DNA from: SYFY01 sp043719475
GTDB lineage: Bacteria > Pseudomonadota > Gammaproteobacteria > Pseudomonadales > Azotimanducaceae
DNA: 64,000 nucleotides
Direction: 5' to 3'
Assembly (NCBI GenBank): GCA_043719475.1
Contig: JAYSTS010000179.1
Span: forward strand, 1 to 64,000
Shown: positions 41,917-51,210 of the stretch, piece by piece
How positions within the stretch are numbered: position 1 is the first letter of the stretch
Layout: each line of letters opens with the position of its first letter
The notes under the pieces: generated by a model
The model's input: only the letters and a program-made list of their open reading frames with translations
Databases searched by the model: none
Told to the model about the DNA's origin: nothing
Position numbers and translations under genes: made by a program

Positions 41917-44900
41917 GCGTACTGACATCAAGACCATTCTGATTATAGGTGCGGGTCCGATTGTTATCGGCCAGGCCTGCGAATTTGACTACTCCGGCGC
42001 CCAGGCGTGCAAGGCGCTGAAGGACGAAGGCTATCGTGTGGTGCTGGTGAATTCGAATCCGGCCACCATCATGACCGATCCTTCGATGGCCGACGCGACG
42101 TACATCGAACCGGTGGAGTGGCGTACGGTTGCCAGGATCATTGAGCGCGAACGACCGGATGCGTTGTTGCCGACCATGGGTGGTCAGACCGCATTGAATT
42201 GCGCGCTCGACCTGGTGCGTGAAGGCGTTCTCGAGAAGTTCGGCGTGGAGCTGATTGGCGCTAAAAAAGAATCCATCGATATGGCGGAAGATCGAGAGCT
42301 GTTCGATCGGGCCATGAAGCGCATCGGGCTGGATACCCCGCGGTCGGCGATTGCCCACAGCGTCGAAGAAGCCGTACAGGTGCAGGCGCGTCTGGGTTAT
42401 CCCTGCATCATTCGACCATCGTTCACCATGGGTGGTAGCGGTGGTGGAGTGGCCTACAATCAGGAAGAGTTCGTCGAAATCTGCGAGCGCGGACTCGATA
42501 TGTCGCCGACACGGGAACTGCTCATCGACGAGAGCCTGATAGGCTGGAAAGAGTTCGAGATGGAAGTGGTTCGCGACCATCGCGATAACTGCATCATCAT
42601 CTGCTCAATCGAAAATCTGGATCCGATGGGGATTCATACCGGTGACAGCATCACGGTGGCTCCGGCGCAGACCTTAACCGACAAGGAATATCAGATTCTT
42701 CGTAATGCATCGATTGCGGTGCTGCGGGAGATCGGTGTTGATACCGGTGGATCCAACGTTCAGTTCGCGATTGACCCGCTGACTGGTCGTATGGTGGTGA
42801 TCGAGATGAATCCCAGGGTCTCAAGATCCTCGGCGCTGGCCTCGAAGGCGACCGGTTTTCCAATTGCCAAAGTGGCAGCCAAACTGGCCGTAGGTTACAC
42901 CCTGGATGAGCTGCGCAACGACATCACAGGTGGGCTCATACCGGCCTCCTTCGAGCCGAGCATCGACTACGTCGTCACGAAGATTCCGCGGTTCACATTC
43001 GAGAAATTCCCGAAGGCAGACCCACGACTGACCACACAGATGAAATCCGTTGGCGAGGTTATGGCCATTGGTCGCAGCTTCCAGGAGTCTTTGCAAAAAG
43101 CGTTGCGTGGCCTTGAGACCGGACGCATGGGCTTTGACCCTGTGTATCGCTACAAGGCGGGCAGCACGGATCACACTCGTTTGCGCAGAGAGCTGCAGAC
43201 GGCAGGTGCTGAACGACTCTGGTACGTGGCAGATGCGTTTCGTTTGGCGATGAGCGTCGAAGAAATCCAGGAACTTACCGGCATTGATCCGTGGTTCCTT
43301 GCGGAAATTGAAGATCTGATCGATACCGAACGCGGACTGTCCGGGATGGCGGTGGAAGCACTGTCTCGAGATGAGTGGTACCAACTCAAACGCAAGGGGT
43401 TTTCCGATTCCCGTCTGGCGTCTTTGCTGGACAGCGACGAAAGCGTGGTGCGAAGCACCCGACAGGCGCTCGGAGTTCGTCCCGTTTATCGTCGGGTGGA
43501 TACCTGTGCGGCTGAATTTCCTGCGGCCAGCGCATATCTGTATTCCACGTATGAAGAAGAGTGTGAGGCCAATCCCACTGATCGGCGAAAGATCATGGTG
43601 TTGGGTGGTGGACCGAACCGGATCGGCCAAGGCATCGAATTCGATTACTGTTGTGTCCATGCTGCGCTCGCCATGCGCGAGGATGGTTATGAAACCATCA
43701 TGGTCAACTGCAATCCTGAAACGGTTTCAACCGACTACGATACGTCCGATCGCCTCTATTTTGAGCCGGTGACACTGGAAGATGTGCTCGCGATCGTCGA
43801 TGTCGAACAGCCAGTCGGTGTCATCGTACAGTTTGGCGGCCAGACGCCACTCAAACTGGTTGAGCACCTAGAACGGGCGGGGGTGCCGATCATTGGCACC
43901 AGCGCCGACGCGATCGACCGCGCTGAAGATCGTGAGCGCTTTCAAACCATGATCGAAAAACTGGCGCTACGTCAGCCCGAAAACCGGACCGCGACAAATG
44001 TCGAACAAGGTGTTCTGGCCGCTCAGGAAGTTGGGTACCCGCTGGTTGTTCGGCCCTCCTATGTGCTCGGCGGTCGCGCCATGGAAATCGTCTATGACGA
44101 TGATGAACTGCGTGAATATCTGATTCGCGCCGTTGATGTGTCCAATGATTCGCCGGTATTGCTCGATCGTTTTCTCGATCAGGCCATCGAGGTGGATGTC
44201 GACGCGGTCAGTGATGGTCGGGATGTTGTGATTGGCGCCATCATGCAGCACATCGAGGAGGCAGGTGTGCACTCCGGCGACTCTGCGTGCTCCTTGCCAC
44301 CGCGCGACCTTTCACCACGAATTCAGGATGCGATTCGCGAGCAAGTGAAGGCCATGGCCATCGAACTCGGGGTTATCGGACTGATGAATGTTCAGCTTGC
44401 CGTTCAGGACCAGCTGATCTTCGTTCTGGAGGTCAATCCCCGAGCTTCACGTACTGTGCCGTTTGTTTCGAAGTGTATTGGACGGTCGCTGGCCAAGGTA
44501 GCCGCACGTTGCATGACCGGGATTTCCCTGCAGCAGCAGGGGTTTACTCGCGAACTTGTACCGAATTACATCAGCGTCAAGGAATCGGTGTTCCCGTTCG
44601 TCAAGTTTCCCGGCGTGGATCCGATTCTCGGCCCGGAAATGAAATCGACCGGTGAAGTGATGGGAGTGGGAGCAACGTTTGGCGAAGCTTTTGGCAAGGC
44701 GGCATTGGCGGCTGGCTCCCCACTACCAAAGGGTGGACGCGCGTTTCTGAGTGTCAGACGAGTTGATAGAGAGATGGTTAAGGGTGTGGCCAGACAACTT
44801 GCGAATCTCGGATTCAAACTGTGCGCAACTCGCGGAACTGCTCGCGTGATTGCGGATGCGGGCATCGAGTGTGCAGTTGTACGCAAGGTGGGAGATGGAC

Positions 44901-45136
44901 GGCCTGACGTTGCCGATATGTTGAAGAACGAAAAAATCGACTTGATCATCAATACGACCGAGGGTCGTCAGTCCATTGAAGATTCAGCCGTGATCCGTCG
45001 CCTCGCACTCAGCAAAAAGGTTTGTTACACGACGACTATGGCAGCGGCCGAAGCCATCTGCATATCGATCAAGGAAGGTGGAAGCGAAGACGTCAGATGC
45101 TTGCAGGAACTTCACGCAAGCTTGCCCGCCTGGTAA
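41909..45136 (+). CDS. carB: Carbamoyl-phosphate synthase large subunit
   Basis: 1075 residues from a GTG that overlaps the carA end by 8 bp (M-PKRTDIKTILIIGAGPIVIG). Two homologous halves each carry an ATP-grasp domain: the first with RPSFTMGGSGGGVAYN (about 169-184), the second with RPSYVLGGRAMEIVYDDDE (about 715-733). A C-terminal MGS-like allosteric domain follows (about 940-1075), ending INTTEGRQSIEDSA. It makes carbamoyl phosphate for arginine and pyrimidines. Length matches E. coli (1073). Confidence 0.98.
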   Translation: MPKRTDIKTILIIGAGPIVIGQACEFDYSGAQACKALKDEGYRVVLVNSNPATIMTDPSMADATYIEPVEWRTVARIIERERPDALLPTMGGQTALNCALDLVREGVLEKFGVELIGAKKESIDMAEDRELFDRAMKRIGLDTPRSAIAHSVEEAVQVQARLGYPCIIRPSFTMGGSGGGVAYNQEEFVEICERGLDMSPTRELLIDESLIGWKEFEMEVVRDHRDNCIIICSIENLDPMGIHTGDSITVAPAQTLTDKEYQILRNASIAVLREIGVDTGGSNVQFAIDPLTGRMVVIEMNPRVSRSSALASKATGFPIAKVAAKLAVGYTLDELRNDITGGLIPASFEPSIDYVVTKIPRFTFEKFPKADPRLTTQMKSVGEVMAIGRSFQESLQKALRGLETGRMGFDPVYRYKAGSTDHTRLRRELQTAGAERLWYVADAFRLAMSVEEIQELTGIDPWFLAEIEDLIDTERGLSGMAVEALSRDEWYQLKRKGFSDSRLASLLDSDESVVRSTRQALGVRPVYRRVDTCAAEFPAASAYLYSTYEEECEANPTDRRKIMVLGGGPNRIGQGIEFDYCCVHAALAMREDGYETIMVNCNPETVSTDYDTSDRLYFEPVTLEDVLAIVDVEQPVGVIVQFGGQTPLKLVEHLERAGVPIIGTSADAIDRAEDRERFQTMIEKLALRQPENRTATNVEQGVLAAQEVGYPLVVRPSYVLGGRAMEIVYDDDELREYLIRAVDVSNDSPVLLDRFLDQAIEVDVDAVSDGRDVVIGAIMQHIEEAGVHSGDSACSLPPRDLSPRIQDAIREQVKAMAIELGVIGLMNVQLAVQDQLIFVLEVNPRASRTVPFVSKCIGRSLAKVAARCMTGISLQQQGFTRELVPNYISVKESVFPFVKFPGVDPILGPEMKSTGEVMGVGATFGEAFGKAALAAGSPLPKGGRAFLSVRRVDREMVKGVARQLANLGFKLCATRGTARVIADAGIECAVVRKVGDGRPDVADMLKNEKIDLIINTTEGRQSIEDSAVIRRLALSKKVCYTTTMAAAEAICISIKEGGSEDVRCLQELHASLPAW

Positions 45137-45159
45137 ACCTGAGACAGAATTTCAAGACC

Positions 45160-45633
45160 ATGCCCGTTCCAATGACAGTTGAAGGATCCGAAGCACTGCG
45201 AGCCGAATTGATGAGCCGCAAAGGTGCGTTGCGTCAGGATATTTCCAAGCAGATTGGCGTAGCTCGCGAGCACGGTGATCTTCGTGAAAATGCGGAGTAT
45301 CACGCGGCCAAAGAACTACAGGGAATGAATGAAGCCCGTATTCGTGACCTCGAAAGCAAGCTTTCCGAAGCTCAGGTCATCGACATTACGAAGATCCCGC
45401 CCGGTGACAAGGTGATATTCGGCGTTACGGTTCGTCTGCTTGCGGTGGAATCTGATGAAACCGTCACCTACCGGATTGTCGGCGAGGATGAGGCGGATTT
45501 GCGACAGGGAAAGATCTCGGTCACATCTCCGGTAGCACGCGCACTGATCGGCAAATTGGTCGGCGATGCAGTCAAAGTGCAGACCCCGGGCGGCCAGCGC
45601 GAGTACGAAATCGACGACGTGCAGCACATCTGA
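45160..45633 (+). CDS. greA: Transcription elongation factor GreA
   Basis: 157 residues from MPVPMTVEGSEALRAEL. The N-terminal coiled coil carries the tip acidic residues in AREHGDLRENAEYHAAKE (about residues 34-51, Asp and Glu that help RNA polymerase cleave backtracked RNA); the FKBP-like C-terminal domain includes ISVTSPVARALIGKLVGD. The start is 23 bp after carB. The frame is open further upstream within carB but without homology. Confidence 0.96.
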   Translation: MPVPMTVEGSEALRAELMSRKGALRQDISKQIGVAREHGDLRENAEYHAAKELQGMNEARIRDLESKLSEAQVIDITKIPPGDKVIFGVTVRLLAVESDETVTYRIVGEDEADLRQGKISVTSPVARALIGKLVGDAVKVQTPGGQREYEIDDVQHI

Positions 45634-45645
45634 TTGAGCAGCGTT

Positions 45646-45984
45646 TCAGTTGGCGCGTCTGGTGATGTTAGATAATTCTGGATCAGTGTCAGGATTGGCC
45701 CGGTACAACACCATGATTTTGCCGATGGTCTGGACCAGCAGTGCTCCTGTGGTCGCTACGATCTGCGATATCGCCTCAGCTCGAGCGTCACGTTCCAGGG
45801 CGTTGATGCGAATCTTGATGAGCTCATGATCAGTCAGCGCCCGCTCGACTTCGCCCAGCACGCCGCTGCTGACACCGCTGTTACCGACAATCACAACGGG
45901 GCGCAGGTGATGGGCAATCTGACGCAGTTCTTTCCGACGTTTCGTATCCAGGATTTTCTTCCGTTGGCCAGGCGACCCGAGCAT
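45646..45984 (-). CDS. yhbY: YhbY family RNA-binding protein (CRS1/YhbY, KH-like)
   Basis: 112 residues: KRRKELRQIAHHLRPVVIVGNSGVSSGVLGEV (about 14-45 in two parts) with the conserved GxxG-like loop, and LIKIRINALERDARAEA. It binds pre-50S particles and takes part in ribosome assembly. It is convergent with greA (12 bp) and divergent from rlmE (14 bp), the usual arrangement next to rlmE-ftsH. Confidence 0.93.
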   Translation of the reverse strand: MLGSPGQRKKILDTKRRKELRQIAHHLRPVVIVGNSGVSSGVLGEVERALTDHELIKIRINALERDARAEAISQIVATTGALLVQTIGKIMVLYRANPDTDPELSNITRRAN

Positions 45985-45998
45985 TCTAGAGAAATCGC

Positions 45999-46640
45999 GT
46001 GAGTAAGCGCGGAGGTTCTTCAGGTCGATGGCTCGAACGACAGCAACGTGATCAATTTGTTCGTCGCGCGCACCAGGAAGGCAACATCTCGCGCGCGCAC
46101 TACAAACTGGAACAACTCGATAAGCGATTCAGGCTGGTAGGTCGGCACACGAGAATTCTGGAGCTTGGTGCGGCGCCAGGTGGCTGGACCCGATATCTAT
46201 CCGACCGCGCTTCTGACGGGGTGATTGTTGCCGTAGATCCGTTGCCGGTAAGCGCCACAGCTTCGGTTCATGTTCTATGTGGCGTGCTCGGGGAGGATAG
46301 TGTTGATGAAGCCCTGCAGAATATTTTAGGTGATCGGGGTGTTGATCTTGTTTTGTCAGATATGGCCCCCAATCTCAGCGGAGTCAGGGCTGCTGATCAG
46401 GCAAGTGCCATTTACCTTGCAGAACTCGCGCTAGAAGCCGCCGATCGATGGTTGCAGGCGGGTGGGAATCTGGTCGTTAAACTCTTTCAGGGCGAAGGAG
46501 TCGATAAGTGGTTGATGGATGCGCGCGAAATGTTCAAGTCCGTTCGCCAAGTCAAACCCGAAGCGTCACGCCCGGAGTCCCGTGAACTCTATGCAGTAGC
46601 GCTTGGCAGGCGAACGAACAGCGCTGACACTGGAGTGTGA
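45999..46640 (+). CDS. rlmE: 23S rRNA 2'-O-methyltransferase RlmE (FtsJ)
   Basis: 213 residues from a GTG. N-terminal ARSAHYKLEQL-like segment (SRAHYKLEQLDKRFRL, with the first catalytic Lys), SAM motif ILELGAAPGGWTRYL (about residues 49-63), DLVLSDMAPNLSGV (catalytic Asp about 116), and NLVVKLFQGEGVDKW (catalytic Lys about 157). It methylates U2552 of 23S rRNA late in 50S assembly. Confidence 0.96.
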   Translation: MSKRGGSSGRWLERQQRDQFVRRAHQEGNISRAHYKLEQLDKRFRLVGRHTRILELGAAPGGWTRYLSDRASDGVIVAVDPLPVSATASVHVLCGVLGEDSVDEALQNILGDRGVDLVLSDMAPNLSGVRAADQASAIYLAELALEAADRWLQAGGNLVVKLFQGEGVDKWLMDAREMFKSVRQVKPEASRPESRELYAVALGRRTNSADTGV

Positions 46641-46732
46641 TCTTCGACCAGCAGCGCCTTTCGTGGTTGGTGTAAGCTGTTAGGCAGGTAATCCTGCATT
46701 CTTGTTCGAAGCAGGTCCGAATCGAAAAGCGC

Positions 46733-46783
46733 ATTAATCGGACAAACTTATTAGTTGGACAAACGCATTAGTTGGACAATAAA
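46733..46783 (+). repeat. 17-bp tandem repeat in the rlmE-ftsH gap
   Basis: Three 17-bp units (46733, 46750, 46767) with consensus ATTAGTTGGACAAACGC; the middle unit shares 14-15 bases with each neighbour. It occupies part of the 238-bp gap upstream of ftsH; nothing else was recognised there. Confidence 0.8.
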
Positions 46784-46878
46784 GGTGGCTGCGAAACTGG
46801 CAAGAGCGGTCTAGCGCACAGGCAGTAATTCAAGCGGTCTGAGAGACTATTGATCGCGAGCGAAAATGAGGTGATCCC

Positions 46879-48768
46879 TTGACTGATATGGGTAAGAACT
46901 TGCTGATCTGGTTGGTGCTTGCAGCTGTACTGCTGACCGTATTCAACAATTTTAATCCGCAATCTGAACCTTCTGAGATCAGCTATTCCAATTTTCTGGA
47001 ACGCGTTCGCTCACAGGAAGTAAAAGCGGTTCAGGGTCGTGATCGAACCCTGATCGTCGAGGGCAAGAATGGTGAGACGTTCAAGGTCATTCGACCTGAT
47101 ATACCTGATCCGAAGCTCATCGACGATCTATACAACAATGGCGTAGAACAGAGTTACCAGGTCCCAGAAAAGCAGGGCTTCTGGACCCAGTTGCTGCTGG
47201 CCAGTTTCCCCATACTGATCATCATCGCAGTGTTCATGCTTTTCATGCGCCAGATGCAGGGAGGTGCTGGCGGCAGAGGTGGGCCGATGGCGTTTGGAAA
47301 ATCAAAGGCTCGTCTGCTTTCGGAAGACCAGATCAAAACTACCTTCGCTGACGTTGCCGGGGTGGATGAAGCTAAAGAAGATGTTTACGAACTGGTTGAA
47401 TTCCTCCGCGATCCCGGCAAGTTTCAACGCCTGGGTGGCCGAATACCTCGCGGTATCCTTTTGGTCGGTGCACCAGGTACCGGTAAGACCCTGCTCGCCA
47501 AAGCTATCGCCGGCGAGGCAAAGGTGCCGTTTTTCTCGATTTCCGGCTCGGATTTTGTCGAGATGTTTGTTGGCGTTGGCGCGTCCCGGGTCCGGGACAT
47601 GTTCGAGCAGGCCAAGAAACAGTCTCCCTGCATTATCTTCATCGACGAAATCGATGCAGTAGGTCGGCATCGTGGGGCGGGTCTGGGTGGTGGTCATGAT
47701 GAGCGCGAACAGACGCTCAACCAGCTACTGGTTGAGATGGATGGTTTCGAACCCAATGACGGCATCATTATCATTGCCGCCACAAACCGACCGGACGTGC
47801 TGGATCCGGCGCTGCTGCGCCCAGGTCGCTTCGATCGTCAGGTTGTCGTGAGTCTGCCTGATATCCGTGGCCGGGAGCAGATTCTCAAGGTTCACATGCG
47901 GAAGGTGCCGATTGCGGACGATGTTGATCCGACGATCATTGCTCGCGGTACTCCAGGTTTTTCCGGCGCTGATCTGGCAAACCTGGTGAATGAAGCGGCT
48001 CTGTTCGCCGCTCGGATGAGTAAACGCCTGGTTGAGATGGTCGAATTCGAGAAGGCCAAGGACAAGATCATGATGGGCGCCGAGCGCAAAAGCCTGGTCA
48101 TGTCCGAGAAGGAAAAACTCAACACGGCGTTCCATGAAGCCGGACACGTGATTGTTGGTCGTCTGATGCCGGATCATGATCCGGTATACAAGGTGTCGAT
48201 CATTCCGCGTGGGCGTGCTTTGGGTGTGACGATGTTCCTGCCGGCTGAGGACCGATACAGCATCAGTCGTCAGGCAATTCGAAGTCAGATCTGCAGCCTG
48301 TTTGGCGGTCGGTTGGCGGAAGAGATGGTCCTTGGCAAGGAGTTTGTTACGACTGGCGCCTCCAATGATATCGAGCGTGCGACTACTCTCGCGCGCAACA
48401 TGGTCACCAAGTGGGGATTGTCCGAGCGCATGGGTCCGCTGATGTATGACGAGGATGCGAGTGAACCCTTTCTTGGCATGTCTGCAGGGGTACGCCCCAA
48501 GCCGCACTCGCCTGATACCGCGAAAGCGATCGACGACGAGATTCGGCGAATCATCGACGAGTGCTATTCAGAAGCAAGACGATTGCTGGAAGAGAACCGC
48601 GACAAATTGCAGATGATGGCTGAAGCGCTGATGGAGTTCGAAACACTCGGCCCTGAACAACTTGATGACATCATGGCAGGCGCGAAACCAAGGGCGCCAA
48701 AACCTCCATCACCGCCGGCAACCCGGACGTCCGATGAGAAGCCCATCGGTGGTCCAGCTGAAACCTGA
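46879..48768 (+). CDS. ftsH: ATP-dependent zinc metalloprotease FtsH
   Basis: 629 residues. Two N-terminal membrane helices (about residues 6-24 and 105-127) flank a small periplasmic domain; AAA+ Walker A GAPGTGKTLLAKA (about 197-209), Walker B CIIFIDEIDAVG, SRH region, and the zinc site HEAGH (about 419-423). It degrades membrane proteins and regulators such as LpxC and sigma-32. The TTG start gives MTDMGKNLLIW, like Pseudomonas FtsH MNDMAKN; an ATG three codons later is the alternative. Confidence 0.97.
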   Translation: MTDMGKNLLIWLVLAAVLLTVFNNFNPQSEPSEISYSNFLERVRSQEVKAVQGRDRTLIVEGKNGETFKVIRPDIPDPKLIDDLYNNGVEQSYQVPEKQGFWTQLLLASFPILIIIAVFMLFMRQMQGGAGGRGGPMAFGKSKARLLSEDQIKTTFADVAGVDEAKEDVYELVEFLRDPGKFQRLGGRIPRGILLVGAPGTGKTLLAKAIAGEAKVPFFSISGSDFVEMFVGVGASRVRDMFEQAKKQSPCIIFIDEIDAVGRHRGAGLGGGHDEREQTLNQLLVEMDGFEPNDGIIIIAATNRPDVLDPALLRPGRFDRQVVVSLPDIRGREQILKVHMRKVPIADDVDPTIIARGTPGFSGADLANLVNEAALFAARMSKRLVEMVEFEKAKDKIMMGAERKSLVMSEKEKLNTAFHEAGHVIVGRLMPDHDPVYKVSIIPRGRALGVTMFLPAEDRYSISRQAIRSQICSLFGGRLAEEMVLGKEFVTTGASNDIERATTLARNMVTKWGLSERMGPLMYDEDASEPFLGMSAGVRPKPHSPDTAKAIDDEIRRIIDECYSEARRLLEENRDKLQMMAEALMEFETLGPEQLDDIMAGAKPRAPKPPSPPATRTSDEKPIGGPAET

Positions 48769-48776
48769 TCAACCCG

Positions 48777-49646
48777 TTGCGCGGCTTGAGCGCTGCAGGG
48801 CTTCGATGTCGTAACCGCTGGCTGGACCTTACCCAGCCAGTGGTCATGGGCATACTGAATATCACACCCGACTCATTTTCAGATGGCGGTCGATTTATCG
48901 ACCCATCGGGCTGTGTTCGCCTTGATGAAGTTGAAGAGCAGGCTAACTGCATGGTTTTGCAGGGAGCACAGATTCTCGATATCGGAGGAGAGTCGACGCG
49001 TCCTGGCGCGCCAGAAGTCTCCATCGACCAGGAAATGGAGCGTGTGATTCCGGTCATGGAACGGCTCCGTGGTCTGGATACTCTGCTGTCAGTTGATACT
49101 CGGAAAGGAGTCGTTGCTGAAGCGGCACTAGCCGCCGGCTGCCATCTGGTGAACGATGTATCAGCTGGGACCGACGAGGCTGTATTGCATGCGGTCAGGC
49201 GTTTCGGGGCCGGACTCTGTCTGATGCACATGCGTGGTGAGCCGGCGACGATGCAGCATGCCCCAGACTATGTCGACGTGTTGAGCGAGATTGGTGTCTA
49301 TCTGGCGGAGCGAGTCAAACGTGCGGTTGCGCTTGGTATCGACCGGGAGTCACTCGTGATTGACCCAGGCATCGGCTTTGGCAAGACGATGCAGCAGAAT
49401 CTGCGATTGCTGGCTAATCTGGAACGATTTGGTGAAGCCGGTTTGCCGATTCTGGTTGGTGTGTCGCGCAAGTCGTTTCTAGGGCGGATCACGAATCGCC
49501 CTGTGGAAGAACGGCTTCATGCGAGCATTGCGATGGCAGTACTTGCGGTTGAACACGGCGCGCGCATCATTCGGGCCCATGATGTAGCGGCAACTTTTGA
49601 CGCGCTGTCCATTTGGACTGCGTTGAATGAAGAAAGGCTTGGTTGA
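48777..49646 (+). CDS. folP: Dihydropteroate synthase
   Basis: 289 residues. Conserved blocks: VVMGILNITPDSFSDGGRF (about residues 22-40), ILDIGGESTRPGA (about 66-78), LSVDTRKGVVAEAAL (about 102-116), CHLVNDVSAG, LMHMRGEPATMQ and IDPGIGFGKT, with a final RAHDVA. It joins p-aminobenzoate to the pterin in folate synthesis and is the sulfonamide target. The start codon (TTG at 48777) is uncertain. The gene is 8 bp after ftsH. Confidence 0.96.
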   Translation: MRGLSAAGLRCRNRWLDLTQPVVMGILNITPDSFSDGGRFIDPSGCVRLDEVEEQANCMVLQGAQILDIGGESTRPGAPEVSIDQEMERVIPVMERLRGLDTLLSVDTRKGVVAEAALAAGCHLVNDVSAGTDEAVLHAVRRFGAGLCLMHMRGEPATMQHAPDYVDVLSEIGVYLAERVKRAVALGIDRESLVIDPGIGFGKTMQQNLRLLANLERFGEAGLPILVGVSRKSFLGRITNRPVEERLHASIAMAVLAVEHGARIIRAHDVAATFDALSIWTALNEERLG

Positions 49647-49682
49647 CGATGGCGTCGCCCTTACGTCGAGTGATTGCGATGT

Positions 49683-49737
49683 TCTACAAGGAACGATGTC
49701 TCTACAGGGAGCGATGTCTCTACAAGGAAAAGGTATG
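49683..49737 (+). repeat. 18-bp tandem repeat carrying SD-ATG modules before glmM
   Basis: Units at 49683, 49701 and 49719. Each has TCTACAAGGAA or TCTACAGGGAG followed shortly by an in-frame ATG (49696, 49714, 49735). The first two units match at 16 of 18 positions; the last leads into the glmM start. The repeat therefore contains three stacked ribosome-binding-site/start pairs in one frame. Confidence 0.85.
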
Positions 49738-51090
49738 AGCAGAAAATACTTCGGCACGGATGGCATCAGGGGACGAGTAGGGACTTATCCGATCACCCCA
49801 GAATTCTGTCTGCGCCTGGGATGGGCAGTGGGCCGTGTGTTTGCACAGCGAGGTCGAAGCCAGATCCTGATTGGTAAAGACACCCGCATTTCAGGCTACA
49901 TGCTTGAGTCGGTGCTGGAGTCAGGGTTAGCGAGTGCAGGTGTAAACGTTGGTCTGATTGGCCCGATGCCGACGCCCGGTATCGCTTATCTCACCAGAAC
50001 GCTTCGAGCCGATGCAGGAATCGTGATCTCTGCTTCCCACAACCCCTTCTACGACAACGGCATCAAGTTTTTTGATGGCACGGGTAACAAACTGGCCGAC
50101 GAAGTCGAGCTGGAAATCGAAGCCATGCTTGAGAGCAAGATGGTCTGCGTTTCCTCCGAACAGCTCGGTAAGGCGTCGCGATTGCCAGATGCGGCTGGTC
50201 GGTATATCGAGTTTTGCAAGGCGACGGTAGATCGGGGTTTCCGACTGAACGGCCTGCGCATCGTGCTGGATTGTGCCCACGGTGCCACCTATCACGTGGC
50301 GCCGGGTGTTTTCGAGGAACTCGGCGCGGATACCATTGTCATCGGCGCTGAACCTGACGGCATGAACATCAATGCAGGGTGTGGGTCGACGCATACCGAT
50401 AAGCTAATTGAAAAGGTACGCGAGTATCGAGCGGACGTTGGCATAGCCTTTGATGGCGATGGCGATCGAGTGCTGATGGTCGATGGCCAAGGCGTAGAGC
50501 ATGACGGGGACGAATTGCTTTATATCATTGCCAATCATCGTCATCGTAAAGGTGAGCTCGGTGGTGGGGTTGTTGGCACTGTGATGTCGAACTTCGGGCT
50601 CGAGCGAGCGCTTACGGAGAAAGGGATTCCGTTTGATCGCGCGGCGGTCGGTGACCGATATGTGCTTGAACGAATGAAATCCAGTGGTTGGCAACTCGGC
50701 GGTGAGTCGTCAGGCCACATCGTCTGCTTGGACCGAACCACAACCGGAGACGGCATCGTGGCCGCTCTTCAGGTTTTGCGTGCCTCCATCGAGGCCGATC
50801 TGCCCATTGAACGACTTCTCGATGGCATGCAAAAAACCCCTCAGATCATGATCAATGTGAAAGTGTCTGATCCCAAAGGCGTTGCCGGGCACGCTGAGTT
50901 GAAACGCGCCGTGCTGGAAAAAGAAGGCATTCTACAAGGACGCGGCCGGATTCTCGTTCGACCTTCCGGAACGGAGCCTGTGCTGCGTGTCATGGTCGAA
51001 GGCGAGGATTCGCTCGAAGTGAAGGCCATTGCAGAAGAGTTGGCCTATGTGGCTGAAAACCTCAACGGCTCTCACAACGGAGAGTCGTAA
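49735..51090 (+). CDS. glmM: Phosphoglucosamine mutase
   Basis: 451 residues from MSRKYFGTDGIRGRVG at 49735. Phosphoserine active site in GIVISASHNPFYDNG (Ser about residue 104), metal loop DGDGDRVLMVD (about 242-252), sugar loop GGESSGHIV and phosphate-binding RPSGTEPVLRVMVE. It interconverts glucosamine 6- and 1-phosphate for UDP-GlcNAc, and so for peptidoglycan and LPS. Two in-frame upstream ATGs inside the tandem repeat could add 7 or 13 residues. Confidence 0.97.
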   Translation: MSRKYFGTDGIRGRVGTYPITPEFCLRLGWAVGRVFAQRGRSQILIGKDTRISGYMLESVLESGLASAGVNVGLIGPMPTPGIAYLTRTLRADAGIVISASHNPFYDNGIKFFDGTGNKLADEVELEIEAMLESKMVCVSSEQLGKASRLPDAAGRYIEFCKATVDRGFRLNGLRIVLDCAHGATYHVAPGVFEELGADTIVIGAEPDGMNINAGCGSTHTDKLIEKVREYRADVGIAFDGDGDRVLMVDGQGVEHDGDELLYIIANHRHRKGELGGGVVGTVMSNFGLERALTEKGIPFDRAAVGDRYVLERMKSSGWQLGGESSGHIVCLDRTTTGDGIVAALQVLRASIEADLPIERLLDGMQKTPQIMINVKVSDPKGVAGHAELKRAVLEKEGILQGRGRILVRPSGTEPVLRVMVEGEDSLEVKAIAEELAYVAENLNGSHNGES

Positions 51091-51210
51091 TTCACGTTGC
51101 CGCTTAGCGGGGCTCTTCGCCCAGCAAGATGCAGGCTCTTTCTTTCGCGATGATGATTTTTCCAAATTTGCCGTATACCATTGCCCGCCCTTCGGCCAGC
51201 GAGCTGATGC

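Noticed and set aside
42821..43660. 279-codon open frame antisense to carB
   Set aside because: Lies entirely within carB on the other strand with no recognisable domain.
47725..48507. 260-codon open frame antisense to ftsH
   Set aside because: Complement of a conserved AAA protease; composition and lack of motifs indicate a shadow frame.
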